Positions 24,303 to 34,311 of a stretch of DNA of 64,000 nucleotides are shown here, piece by piece. The notes under the pieces are model-generated. The model did no database searches. It was not told the DNA's origin and worked only from the letters and a program-made list of their open reading frames with translations. Each line of letters opens with the position of its first letter. Within the stretch, counting starts at the first letter, position 1. Both the position numbers and the translations under genes were made by a program. Source of the DNA: Artemia franciscana (lineage: Eukaryota > Arthropoda > Branchiopoda > Anostraca > Artemiidae); assembly GCF_032884065.1 (NCBI RefSeq), contig NC_088873.1:930001-994000 (forward strand), read 5' to 3'.

Positions 24303-25400
24303 CAATTAAATAAAAAAAGTTTATTTTAATTTAAAGTAAGGATTAACATTAAAATTATACCAGATATCTCTACATGTAAAACTTAGTCGCCAAAAAAAAG
24401 TAACACAAATAATAAAAAAATTCGTATAGGAATTTTGGCAAATTCTACCATATAAGATTTCCCTTTGGAAGCTCATTCCCGGAAACTTCCTCCCAACGGA
24501 ATATTTCCTTCGTGGAAATCCCCCCGCAGAAAACTCACCCTCCCCCAAAAATATTTGTATGCTTCCCAATAACAAATACTATGAGTAAATATTGGGCAAA
24601 TTTCCAAACTTACAGCTGTTTTCCTTACAGCGGTTGTTGGAGTTATGTCATCCCCAGTGCCCCATCCCCATCCCCAGTGGTTATTTGACTTTTTAACTAT
24701 GCTGTACGAGTGGGCCCTCTTACATGCCTCTTACATTAGCCTTTGTGGGGATTTGCTGATTGTAACATTATTCTTTTATTATTGTGTGAAAAAATAAAAT
24801 ATATCTATCTATCTAATATATCTATCAAATCTATCTATTGAATGGATATCTCAAAATATTGATCGGATGACTTTGTGGGAAAGTGGGAACTGGAGTGGAG
24901 ATAGTAGCCATTTAATCTTTTTTGTCACTTAAACGGGGCACTACAACTTTGAATTTCCGCTCAAATGAGCCTTCGCCTAATTTTTTAGCGTTTTCGATAC
25001 AATCAACTCTGGCAAGATCAAAGGGAAAAAAGTTATGAACACGCATCCTTGATCTTTCTTCTGAAAAAAAAATACGTAATTCCACATTTTTGAAGATGGT
25101 AGCTTGAAAACTCCGTAGATAGGCTATTCGTTTCGCTGAATCTGATTAATCAATTTTTGAATATGATTCTTTGACTTTTGGGTGAGGTTTTCCGTTTTTT
25201 TCGAAAACCAAGTAAGTTTTCTAAGGATTGTTACTTTTGAGTGATAACATAAAACTTAACGTAATTTTATATATTTTTAATCAGCATAGAGAGTCACTCT
25301 CTTTAATGTATCTATTGTTATAAAAATCTTGTTTTTAGAGCTTCGGTTGCTATTGGGGCGAGTCGCTCCTCACTTACAGCTCGTTACAAAACTCCGTGAA
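24303..25400 (+). mobile_element. Diverged palindromic-family element carrying a nested insertion
   Basis: The 5' end AATTAAATAAAAAAAGTTTA and AAAGTAAGGATTAACATTAAAA match the family; the palindrome is lost. The 3' end is GAGTCGCTCCTCACTTACAG with a decayed hairpin near 25378-25400. The interior is split by an unrelated 136 bp insert at 24705-24840. Confidence 0.7.
24705..24840 (+). mobile_element. Short retroposon end with (TATC)n tail, nested insertion
   Basis: In other family copies AACTATGCTG runs straight into AATGGATATCTC-like sequence. Here 136 bp intervene, ending in AAAATAAAATATATC followed by TATC repeats, the look of a 3' LINE or SINE end. No coding is visible. Confidence 0.6.
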
Positions 25401-26366
25401 CATTTGCTTCTCCTAGATCAAGTGCTTTCTTCTTGATATTAAAGCTAATTTAGATTTGTTTGGAAAGTAGTTGTTTGCCCCACTACGGAATTGGCAATTA
25501 ATTTTTTGAATCAAACTCTTCTATCAACAGATTCGAACGCTTGATCATAATCTATAAAACCGAGGACCAAAGGCGTTTGACAGCAAAGGTACTTCTCAAA
25601 TATTAACCTAAGAGTAAAAATTTGGTGGACACATCCTCAACCTTTTCTAAAACCGCACTGTTCTTCTCTTAAAACTTTGTCTACAGCATCTCTCAGTCTA
25701 AAAAGTATCATATTACAAAGTAATTTGCTACCTACAGAGACCAAACTAATACCTCGATAATTACAACACTCACTCTTATCACCTTTCTCATACAGGGGTT
25801 TAATTAAGGTTTTCCTAAAATCATTAGGTACTTCCCCTCATACTATTCCATCATAAGAATGATTAAAGCTTTAACTGAGATTAACACATCTAGAAATAGT
25901 CATATTTTTGTTTTAGGTAAAAAGAAAGTTATACTTGAAAAATAAAGAGGACTGACAGAAAATGGGAAAAAAATATATTGATTTCCCATTAAGATTCCAT
26001 GAGAAACATGGTTAGAACTTTGACTCGCTTATTCAGTTTCTGAAAATGATGGCTCTGGTGCCGCTTTTTATACGTGGGGTACAAAGCAGTAGGATGACAT
26101 TACAGTTCTACCAAATTTTTGCCAAAAAAAAATTCCAAAAAGTGTTAATGAATAAAACAAAAATGAGGGATTAAGCCTAAGCCTTACATAAAAATGTCCT
26201 TGACTGCCGAATACTACAAACCTTAATCTAATAACTAGGAAAAAGTTATGAAAGTCGGCCTAAAAAAAAACTTGAAAAACAACAAAAACAGGACGATTAA
26301 GAACGTTTTCAAAAAGAGACAATTTTTTTCTATGCAGTCCCATTTATTTGATAATTTTTTTTTTAG

Positions 26367-26588
26367 GTTCAGAGACCGTTTATAAAAACAACCTAGCCCA
26401 CATCGTAATTATCGTGCAAAGCCGAAACCTATTTTAAAAAGGTATCTAGTCATTAGCTAAATTTATGCTTCAAAAACTAGTTCCTCAAGGATGACTGTAG
26501 CTTAGATTTATTTTGTTCAGATTCCTTGTTTTAAGATCAGAACCTCCAAGCGCCAAAGAACTATGATCTTAAAGAGAAAAAAGGGGCG
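26367..26588 (+). promoter_or_regulatory. Conserved leader upstream of lipase first exon 1a
   Basis: This segment is clearly homologous to 30814-31036, the matching leader of exon 1b, including GATGACTGTAGCTTAGATTT and TCAAAAACTAGTTCCTCAAG. At its upstream edge both copies have a polypyrimidine run ending in AG before GTTCAGAGACCGT. That could be a 3' splice site after a non-coding exon. Alternatively TTTATAAAAAC (about 26379-26389) could be a TATA box, but copy 1b has AAATAAAAAC there. Which is true cannot be decided from sequence alone. Confidence 0.5.
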
Positions 26589-26730
26589 ATGGTGCGAATA
26601 GTTCATTTTGTTGTTGTTTATCTGTGCTTTTCTAAGGGATTAGCTAGACAGGAGTGGAGTGGTGGGGAAGTATTAGCAGAAGTCGAGTGGATTGGCAGAA
26701 GTATTACCGGCGTTGTACCTGACCCTGAAA
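26589..26730 (+). CDS. Lipase alternative first coding exon 1a (signal peptide)
   Basis: It starts at ATG in a good context (GGGCGATGG) and encodes 47 residues plus one base. A short hydrophobic signal sequence (about residues 4-14, IVHFVVVYLCF) is followed by a mature N-terminus ending WIGRSITGVVPDPE. The exon ends A|GTAAG in phase 1, which joins exon 2 at 37144 in frame. It is paralogous to exon 1b at 31037 but differs between residues 18 and 33, a rapidly changing stretch. The product would be directed to the secretory pathway, as expected for a digestive lipase. It may instead be the sole remnant of a neighbouring paralogous gene. No transcript evidence is available. Confidence 0.65.
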
Positions 26731-26785
26731 GTAAGAATTTTTTCTATATCCTCGAGTCTGAAAAAACTCCAGCACAGGCGGAGAG

Positions 26786-26922
26786 CAGTGGCGTCGTTTG
26801 AGGAGGGTGGGCAAGGGTGTAGTTGCCCCCCAATAATTTTTAGAATTTTTTTTACATAACCACTGCCCCTTGACTCTCCGGATGTTGGCCCCTCCAATAA
26901 ATGTGCTGGATCTACGCCCTTG
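26786..26922. mobile_element. hAT-like MITE, 137 bp, in the intron just after exon 1a
   Basis: The ends are CAGTGGCGTCG and, read inward from the right, CAAGGGCGTAG. The flanks are GCGGAGAG (26778-26785) and GTGGAGAG (26923-26930), one mismatch in eight. The paralogous site after exon 1b (about 31222-31235, TTTGGAGAGGGGC) lacks the insert and so serves as an empty site. Confidence 0.75.
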
Positions 26923-27119
26923 GTGGAGAGAGGTTTTACAAGCCTGAGCTCGGTATTAGTACTGCATTCCCATTCTCCAAAATAAGACGCTATTAAGGTC
27001 TGAAAAACCTTCTAGAATACTTAATAATATCATTCCCTAAGGCATGCCCATAAACTTTACTCCCCCTCCCCTTAATGATGAAATATATACCCTGTGTTCT
27101 ATATACACTGTTGTACGTC

Positions 27120-28090
27120 CACGAGGGGGCTTATTCAAACGGAAATTATAAGTTTTAGAGACCTTTTAAAATCTCCAAAAAGATTTGAGGGCAACTAGCC
27201 CTCCCATACCCAGGCTATTTTTCCCAAAGACGTCTGATCAAAATTTCAAGACAATCATTTATTCAGCATAATTGAAAAGTTAAACGTCTGTTTCTCTAGG
27301 AATGGCATTAACATCCACAGGCCCTTGGAAATCAAATTTGTCCATTGTTGACATATAGTATTAGTTATTGAAAAACATACAGATGTTTTTTGGAAGGAGA
27401 AGGTCTGCGGGCACAATATCCACAGAGGAAATTTCACATGAAGTAAGGAAATTTATGGGGGAAATTTTCTAGGGAAATCTTACATGGGGAAATCATACAC
27501 GGAAAATTTAACAGAAATTATATACAGAATTCGTTTTACTCTTCATACTTTGTCTTTGGCGACTCAATTTTACATGTTGATATGTCCTGGGGAAATTTTC
27601 TGCTGGGCTGGAATTGTATGGGTGGATTTTTCCATGGGGGAATTTCCAATGCGGGAAAATCCCATAGTAAATTTTCACACAGGGAAAATTTTTTCATGGA
27701 TTCTTCATGGATCTCCTCATGGAGAAAAATTTTTGAGGAGGAGAGGGGGGTTTCAGAGAGTTTGAAAATCGATCAAAAATTATAGAAGATAAAGTATTTG
27801 TCGAATGAAAGTAATGAGAATCATTCAGGAAGAATTCTCTGAAGGAAATTTTCCTGGGGGAATTTTCAGCGAGGATAGGATTTTCCGAGAATTTTTTTCG
27901 GGGGGAGGGGAGGGGGATTTAAGCAGAAAGATTTTGCATAGGGAAGTTTTTCATAGTTTGGAAGTCTCATGGAGGGGGAGGCATAATTTGAAAAAAGATC
28001 AGGAATCAAATTAGAAAAATCTTTTCTTTTTTCAGCTGAAAGTAAGGAGCAACATTAAAACTTAAAAAGAACACAAATTATTATAACGAG
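27120..28090 (-). mobile_element. Degraded palindromic-family element
   Basis: Interior blocks (GAGGGCAACTAGCC, CGTCTGATCAAAATTTC, ATAGTATTAGTTATTG) occur in family order. It ends in TTTTCAGCTGAAAGTAAGGA and AGCAACATTAAAACTTAAAA near 28035-28065, one arm of the palindromic end. The hairpin end is missing. The middle is filled with GGGGAAATTTTC-like words. Confidence 0.6.
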
Positions 28091-28129
28091 TACATATAGT
28101 TCACTTTGCTCTTCACTTGGGCATGTATT

Positions 28130-28458
28130 ACGGAGAGGCTGCATATTCCCCACCACCTTGTATACATAATGTCTATGCAATGTCTAATGCAATGTCTATA
28201 CATATATTTACCGAATGTTATATTTTCATTCGTAAAAATCTCGTTCCGTAATTCCATAAAAAGAAGAAGAAAAACTTTGACAATCTCGAGGGGAGGATTA
28301 GGAACAAAATTGTGCAAAATCTATTTTATTTGGGGAGGCATTGGGATGGCTTTCTCAAAACTAAATATGGTGAACAATATACAAATTCTGGAAAACATCA
28401 TGATGAAAAACCAAAATAAAGACATTTTGAGGATCAAATGTTGAGCCTCTCCCCCTGT
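28130..28458. repeat. Partner of the 23190-23640 repeat
   Basis: It shares TTTTCATTCGTAAAAATCTC, GTTCCGTAAT and GAACAATATACAAATTCTGG with the upstream copy. Non-coding. Confidence 0.65.
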
Positions 28459-30472
28459 ATTTTCTCAGGCTCGTAGACTTTGATGGGTAAGACAAAACTT
28501 AGTAAAAACTTATATATTTAAAATCCACATAAAAATACAATGCTTTTGATATATCTACCGGTATCAAAACCCCGTTTTTTAGAGTTTTGGTTACTATTGA
28601 GCTGGGTCGTTCCTTACTTACAGTTTGTTACCACGAACTGTTCAATACGTACAACACTATTTAAAATGTATTTTGGTCGTTTTTGGCCATAAGTTGAACC
28701 GACAGAGTGACGCATGGTAAAATGCATGTAAATATGTAATTTGTACTTTATATTTGCCCATTAGGGTGGGAGGGAGAAGAGTTAAAGTAAAGCGAAATGC
28801 TTTTCGGAATGATATAACTAACCATAAAATACTTGCTTATACTATTCCTAAAAGCGCTTCCCTTTACTTTACCCCGACCCCTTCAATGTACAAATTATAT
28901 ATTTCCCAACCCCGCCCAAAAAAAAAAACAATTGATTCTCCAACTTCAAAACTATATATTTCCCATACATTTTGTCACACTTCACTCTTTTGTTTCAACT
29001 TAATACCGTAAACTGAAGCAACTTAATCCACGAGTAAATAGTGGTATAATAAAAATGGAAAATACCTCATATTGTAATTTTTCTTTTAAAACTAGCTACT
29101 TTTTTCCCTTTGCTATATTTATATAACACTACCTAGCCGTGAGATAATAAAAATATAGCCTATAATATATATAGCCTGCGTAGCATAACTATCAAACAGT
29201 TCGTGGTAACGAACTGTAGTAAGGAGCGACCCGGCAAATAGTCAACGAAACTCTAAAAAACAGAATTTTTATGCTAAAAGATGCATCAAAATAATCAGAT
29301 TTTTATGCTGATTTTAAATATACAAGTTTCATCAAATTTAGTCTTTGTCATCAAAAATTATGAGCCTGACAAAATTTGCCTTATTTTGGAAAATAGGGGG
29401 AAACACCCCTTAAAAGTCATAGAATCTTAACGAAAATCACACCATCGCATTCAGTGTATCAGAGAACCCACTGTAAAAGTTTCAATCTCCTATCTACAAA
29501 AATGTGGAACTTCGTATTTTTTGCCAGAAGACCGATCACGGGTGCATGTTAATTTTATTTATTTATTTTTTACCCATGGCCCTCACAAGAGGGCTCATTC
29601 TGACGGAAATGAAATGTTCTAGTGCCCTTTTTAAGTGACCAAAAAAATTGGAGGGCATCTAGGCCCCCTCCCACTCTAATTTTTCCCCAAAGTCAACGGA
29701 TCTAAATTTTGAGATAGCCATTTTGTTCAGCATAGTCTAAAACCGTAATAACTATGTCTTTGGGATGACTTACTCCCCCACAGTCCCCGTGAAAGGGGCT
29801 GCAAGTTACAAACTTTGACCAGTGTTTACATACAGTAATGGTTATTGGGAAGTGTAGAGACATTTTTCAGGGGATTATTTTGTTATTTTTTTTTGGTGGG
29901 GGGGGGGGGGTTGAGGAGAGGGGACTATGTGGGAGGATCTTTCCTTGGAGGGATATGTCATGGGGGAAGAGAAATCCAATGAAGGGGGCGCATGATTTTC
30001 TAGTATTGTTATATAAAAAAGTGAAAAAATAAAATATGAAAAAGTTTTTTTCAACTGAAAGTACAGAGCAGCATTAAAACTGAAAATGAACAGAGATTAT
30101 TACGCATATGATGGGTTCACCTCCTCTTAAATACCTCGCTCTTTACGCTAAAGTATTTTTAGTAATTTCAACTATTTATTTTACGACCTTTCTGATTCAG
30201 GGGTCATTCTTAAAGAGTTGGGACAAACTTTAAGCTTTAGTGCAAAGAGTGAGGTATTAACGAGGGAACAAACCCCCTCATATACATAATAAAAATATAA
30301 GAATATATAAGTTCGTTACGTAAGTTAATTCTTAAGTTACGTATATGTTTTACTAATAAAAATGTTCGTTAAAAATTAAAAGTTTTAGTTGCCTTTTCAA
30401 GTAACCGAAAAATTGGAGGGCAACTATGCCTCCTCCCCCACCCCTTTTTTCTCAAAGTCGTCTGGTCAAAAC
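28459..30472. repeat. 2-kb segmental duplication, copy A
   Basis: Collinear and almost identical to 34125-36137 (offset about 5.66 kb), including non-repeat spacer 28641-29190. Differences are a handful of substitutions and homopolymer changes. The left edge falls inside a palindromic-family element at TTTTCTCAGGCTCGTAGAC. The right edge falls at an (AT)n tract, after which copy B continues with the rest of its element. Confidence 0.95.
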
Positions 30473-30474
30473 TA

Positions 30475-30475
<1 letters not shown>
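29191..30475 (-). mobile_element. Palindromic Helentron-like element, truncated at an (AT)n tract
   Basis: It opens ATCAAA plus the hairpin CAGTTCGTGGTAACGAACTG (29197-29216) and AGTAAGGAGCGAC. The full interior follows, including the second inverted segment near 30045-30300. The terminal ~300 bp palindrome seen in its twin (36246-36544) is replaced by (AT)n. Confidence 0.8.

Positions 30476-30562
<87 letters not shown>
30476..30562. repeat. (AT)n microsatellite, about 87 bp
   Basis: Pure alternating AT, at the right breakpoint of segmental copy A. It creates a spurious Tyr-Ile reading frame on the minus strand. Confidence 0.98.
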
Positions 30563-30564
<2 letters not shown>

Positions 30565-30813
30565 TAGGTCTTTGGATGTATTCCAAAAAATCTTCATGAA
30601 CAAAAAATATGCGTGATTAAATCTAACCTTTAAATAATAATGTCCTTGACTGTCAAATACTACAGACCCCAATCTATTAACCAGGAAACAATTTTGACAA
30701 TTTGCATAAAAAGTAACGGAAAACCATAGAAACAGCAGAGATAAGAAAGCCTTGAAAGAGAAACGATTTTTTTTTTCTATGCAGTCCCATTTGTATGACT
30801 TTTTATTTTTCAG

Positions 30814-31036
30814 GTTCAGAGACCGTAAATAAAAACAACCCAACCCACATCGTAATTACTGTACAAAGCGGAAACCTTCTTTAAAACACTGTCTACTCAT
30901 TAGCTAAATTTATGCTTCAAAAACTAGTTCCTCAAGGATGACTGTAGCTTAGATTTATTTTGTCCAAATTTCTTGTTTTTAAGATAAGAACCTCCAAGTG
31001 CCAAAGAACTATGATCTTAAAGAGAAAAAAGAGATT
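30814..31036 (+). promoter_or_regulatory. Conserved leader upstream of lipase first exon 1b
   Basis: Homologous to 26367-26588. A TTATTTTTCAG acceptor-like sequence precedes GTTCAGAGACCGT at 30814. An in-frame TAA lies shortly upstream of the start codon, so the leader is untranslated in the lipase frame. Homology between the two loci begins further upstream, near 30600 and 26160. Confidence 0.5.
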
Positions 31037-31172
31037 ATGCGGCGAATAGTTGATTTTGTTGTAATTTTGCTGTGCTTTTCTAAGGGATTAACTGATACCC
31101 CTACTCGTGTTTTGTATAATGTTACAGAGTGGATTGGTAGAAGTATTGTTGGCGTTGTACCTGATCCTGAAA
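31037..31172 (+). CDS. Lipase alternative first coding exon 1b (signal peptide)
   Basis: ATG at 31037 is chosen because it aligns with the exon 1a start; a GTG 39 bases upstream is in frame but not conserved. The exon encodes 45 residues plus one base. An arginine pair leads into the hydrophobic stretch IVDFVVILLCF (residues 4-14), then a mature region ends EWIGRSIVGVVPDPE. The donor is GAA A|GTAAGG, phase 1, compatible with exon 2. It is closer to exon 2 (6 kb) than exon 1a is (10.4 kb) and has a more typical signal peptide, so it is my preferred main first exon. Role: secretion signal and first residues of a pancreatic-type lipase. Confidence 0.7.
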
Positions 31173-31271
31173 GTAAGGACTTCTTTTAGATATGCTCAAG
31201 TACTAATAGAAAAAAAAACTCTGATAAATTTGGAGAGGGGCATTCAGGCCTGAGCCCGGTATTTGTACCGT

Positions 31272-31452
31272 TGTAGCTAAGTTTTTCAGCACCCGAATAT
31301 AATATTTATTTTTCCCTTCTCTGATCCCCCCCATCATCATCACCGCAATACAAGCACACCATAGTATTTACGAAATAACCTCAGTTCCACTCACTATGAT
31401 GCTGTGCCCGGGAAGACCAGTCTCTTTTACCCCGTCTAGCTACGCCACTGGT
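31272..31452. mobile_element. Possible hAT-like MITE after exon 1b
   Basis: The right end CCCCGTCTAGCTACGCCACTG is a typical CAGTGGCGTAGC-type terminus, reversed. A decayed counterpart GTTGTAGCTAAG lies near 31275. Flanks GGTATTTG and GTATTATC match poorly, so the limits are uncertain. Confidence 0.4.
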
Positions 31453-32953
31453 ATTATCGTCGTTTGAGGCGTACCAATAAACTCCCCCCTCCCTTAACGG
31501 TCAAATATTTACTCCGAATTGCACATATGCAATAAAACTTCCTTGGGCTGAATTTGCTGCTTTATCGTTCGTTAGTCGTTAAAACAATTCGAAGAAAAGT
31601 ATTTCTTACGGAAAATTTATTCTGTATATACATTTTGGGATATATATTTGACTTTTGGAGTGGGGGCCGGCGGGATGGAGTGAAAGGTTCGTGGGTACGC
31701 CTTAAAGAATTAAAGCAGCAAGAATTTATTTTCGGAATTTTATAGAGTTTCTTTTGGGTGAACACATCAAAATGTCACTGTTTTTTACTATTCAGTCGAA
31801 GTTTCTTAGTTATTGCACTTATAATCTGTTTCTAGCGGTTCTGAAGAATTTTTTCCTCTGCCCCTTTATTTTTTCCTCACCACTTTTCTTCCAGGAAAGT
31901 TCTAACTGCGTTTCAGAAACAGATAATGGAGCGAAAGCAAGCGATCAGGCACATATCCCTCTTCATAAAGCGTCAAAATTCTTGTGATTTTATTTTTCAA
32001 AAATTTAGTGCATTTCGCCAGCATTGAAAGTTTCAAAAAATAAGCCATCCCTACCAACAATCCGGTCATCTAAAAAGGAATTTCTTTTTGCGTACCTGAG
32101 TCGAAATAGATGTAAAACTGGAAAGCCAAAAAGCTAACGGAGTAGGTTATAGAGACTAGACGGTGGACGGTGGAAAATAATGAACTCTAGCGACCATGCG
32201 GAAGGTATATCCAGACTTTAGCCCTTTCAAAATTTTAGCATTTTTAGGATTCAGCCATAGTTCCTAAATTATTATAATTGAAACTTGTTTCTTGCGGTTT
32301 TGACGAATTTGCTCCAGCATGTTCTTACTGGAAAAAAAATACTTACGCGCCTAAAATATATTATCAGATCGAAAGCAAGACATTAGATATCCAGGCACAT
32401 CTCGCAACAATGAGGAATGAATATAGAAACTCACACTGGGAATTATAATATTAGGACTATTTATTGACGATTTGGCTTTTAATTTTACCATTTTTTATCT
32501 AAGGTTGAACTTTAGCTTTATTCGAAATTTTTGTTTTGCTGTGGATGACTATTAGACATCTTATCGAAATATTCAATTAGTTTTTTTTTTAAACTCACTA
32601 TCTTGGAAATTTCATTATTCCATTGTCTTCTTTATTGTTCATGTTATGGAAAGGCAGTGGGGTCTTTGTCGTTATTTCTGTTGAGGGTGGGTCATCCCTC
32701 CTTTCAAAATGTCGGAATTGTATAATTTTCTGCATTATTTTTCAAAAATTTTATTGCATTTCACCGTTTTGGCAGTTTTGATAAATTAGGCTATCCCCAC
32801 CGCCGAATGAGTCATACCAAAGTTAAACGAATACAGCCATTTATTAGTTATATTCTCGTCAAACTTGTAATAAAGTAAACTTTAAAACTTTTTCTTATCT
32901 CTCATTTGATGCTAGTAATTGCTTAATAGAAGCAAACTTGATCTTTTCCATTG
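31453..32953. other. Lipase intron 1 (part): nothing recognised
   Basis: About 1.5 kb without recognisable coding, RNA or repeat features. Weak similarity of 31470-31520 to 27040-27090 extends the exon 1 duplication. Confidence 0.4.
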
Positions 32954-34311
32954 TTAAATAATAAAAAGAGTTTTTTTAACTGAAAGTAAGGAGCAACATA
33001 AAAACTTAAAACGAACAGAAATTGTTATGTATACGAGGGGGATTCCTCCCTCTTCAACACCTCGCTCTTCACGCTAAAGTTTTTCGGCTTTTATAAAAAA
33101 AAGGTTACTTTATGTTCTAATGAAACGAATCTTGGGTTTTAGGAGTTGTTTTTAAAGAATTGCAGAAAAAATCAAACTTCAGCTTAAAGAGCAAAGTGTT
33201 AAGGAGGGGGCGACCCTCGTATAGTTAATAATTTCTGTTCGTTTTAAGTTTTAATATTGCTCCTTCCTTTCAGTTGAAAAAACTTGCTTCTTTTTTATTC
33301 ATTTTTTGATCGTTTTTATATAACACAAGGATATCTGGCTCCAAATCCATGGAAAAATCCCACTCTCTGAAAATTTTAATCCTGGTGAAAATTTACCTTA
33401 GACAATTACCCTCAACACCTCCACGCGTGGAATTGAGCCAGCAAAGAGAAAGCAAGACATATAGAGAAATTTCATATAGGAATTCTTATAAATTCCCCAG
33501 TATACAATTTCCCCTGTAAAGTTCACCCCCCCCCCTATTAATTTTCTCTCCATGGAAAATTCTCCCGTGCGAAGTCCCTCAGCAAAAAACTTGTCCTCCC
33601 CCCCAACCCGAAAAATATATGCATACTTCCCAATAACAAATACTATACGTAAACAACAGGCACATTTTTAAGACCTTTCCTCAGGGGCTCTCTGGATTCA
33701 TGTTATCTCCTAAGACATAGTTATTAGATCTTTCAACTATGCCGAAGAAAATAGTTATCACAGAACTTTCATTGGACGATTTCGGGAAAAACAAGTGGCG
33801 TGGAAGGGGGACAAGTTGCCCTCCAATATTTTTAGTCACTAAAAAAGGGCACTGGAACTTTTGATTTCCATTAGAATAAGTCCTTTATCGATATTCTAGG
33901 TCCACTGGGTCGATACGAAGCCCTGGTGGTAACAACAACAATAAAAAAAAAATAAATAAACACGCATTAATGATCTTTCTTATGGCAAAAAGTGAAAAAT
34001 TTCACATTTTTGGTTGAAAACACTATGGTAGGGTTGTCTGATACGCTGAATCTCATGGTGTGATTTTCATTAAAATTTTATGAATTTTAGGTATTTTTCC
34101 TCCATTTTTCGAAAATCAGGTAAATTTTCTCAGGCTCGTAGACTTTGATGGGTAAGACAAAACTTAGTAAAAACTTATATATTTAAAATCCACATAAAAA
34201 TACAATGCTTTTGATATGTCTACCGGTATCAAAACCCCGTTTTTTAGAGTTTTGGTTACTATTGAGCTGGGTCGTTCCTTACTTACAGTTTGTTACCACG
34301 AACTGTTCAAT
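32954..34311 (+). mobile_element. Palindromic Helentron-like element
   Basis: It starts GTTAAATAATAAAAAGAG with a ~350 bp looser palindrome (32954-33305). It ends in GTCGTTCCTTACTTACAG and the hairpin CAGTTTGTTACCACGAACTG (34286-34305), then TTCAAT. It stands head-to-head with the element at 34855, separated by ~543 bp. Its last 180 bp are also present in segmental copy A (28459-28646). Confidence 0.75.

Noticed and set aside
28754..29011. Same-start frames at 28754 and 34419
   Set aside because: Both lie in the spacer of the 2-kb segmental duplication and differ by a frameshift. No family resemblance.
30472..30843. 123-codon minus-strand frame ending in repeated Tyr-Ile
   Set aside because: Its end is the (AT)n tract and the rest is antisense to the conserved lipase leader region.
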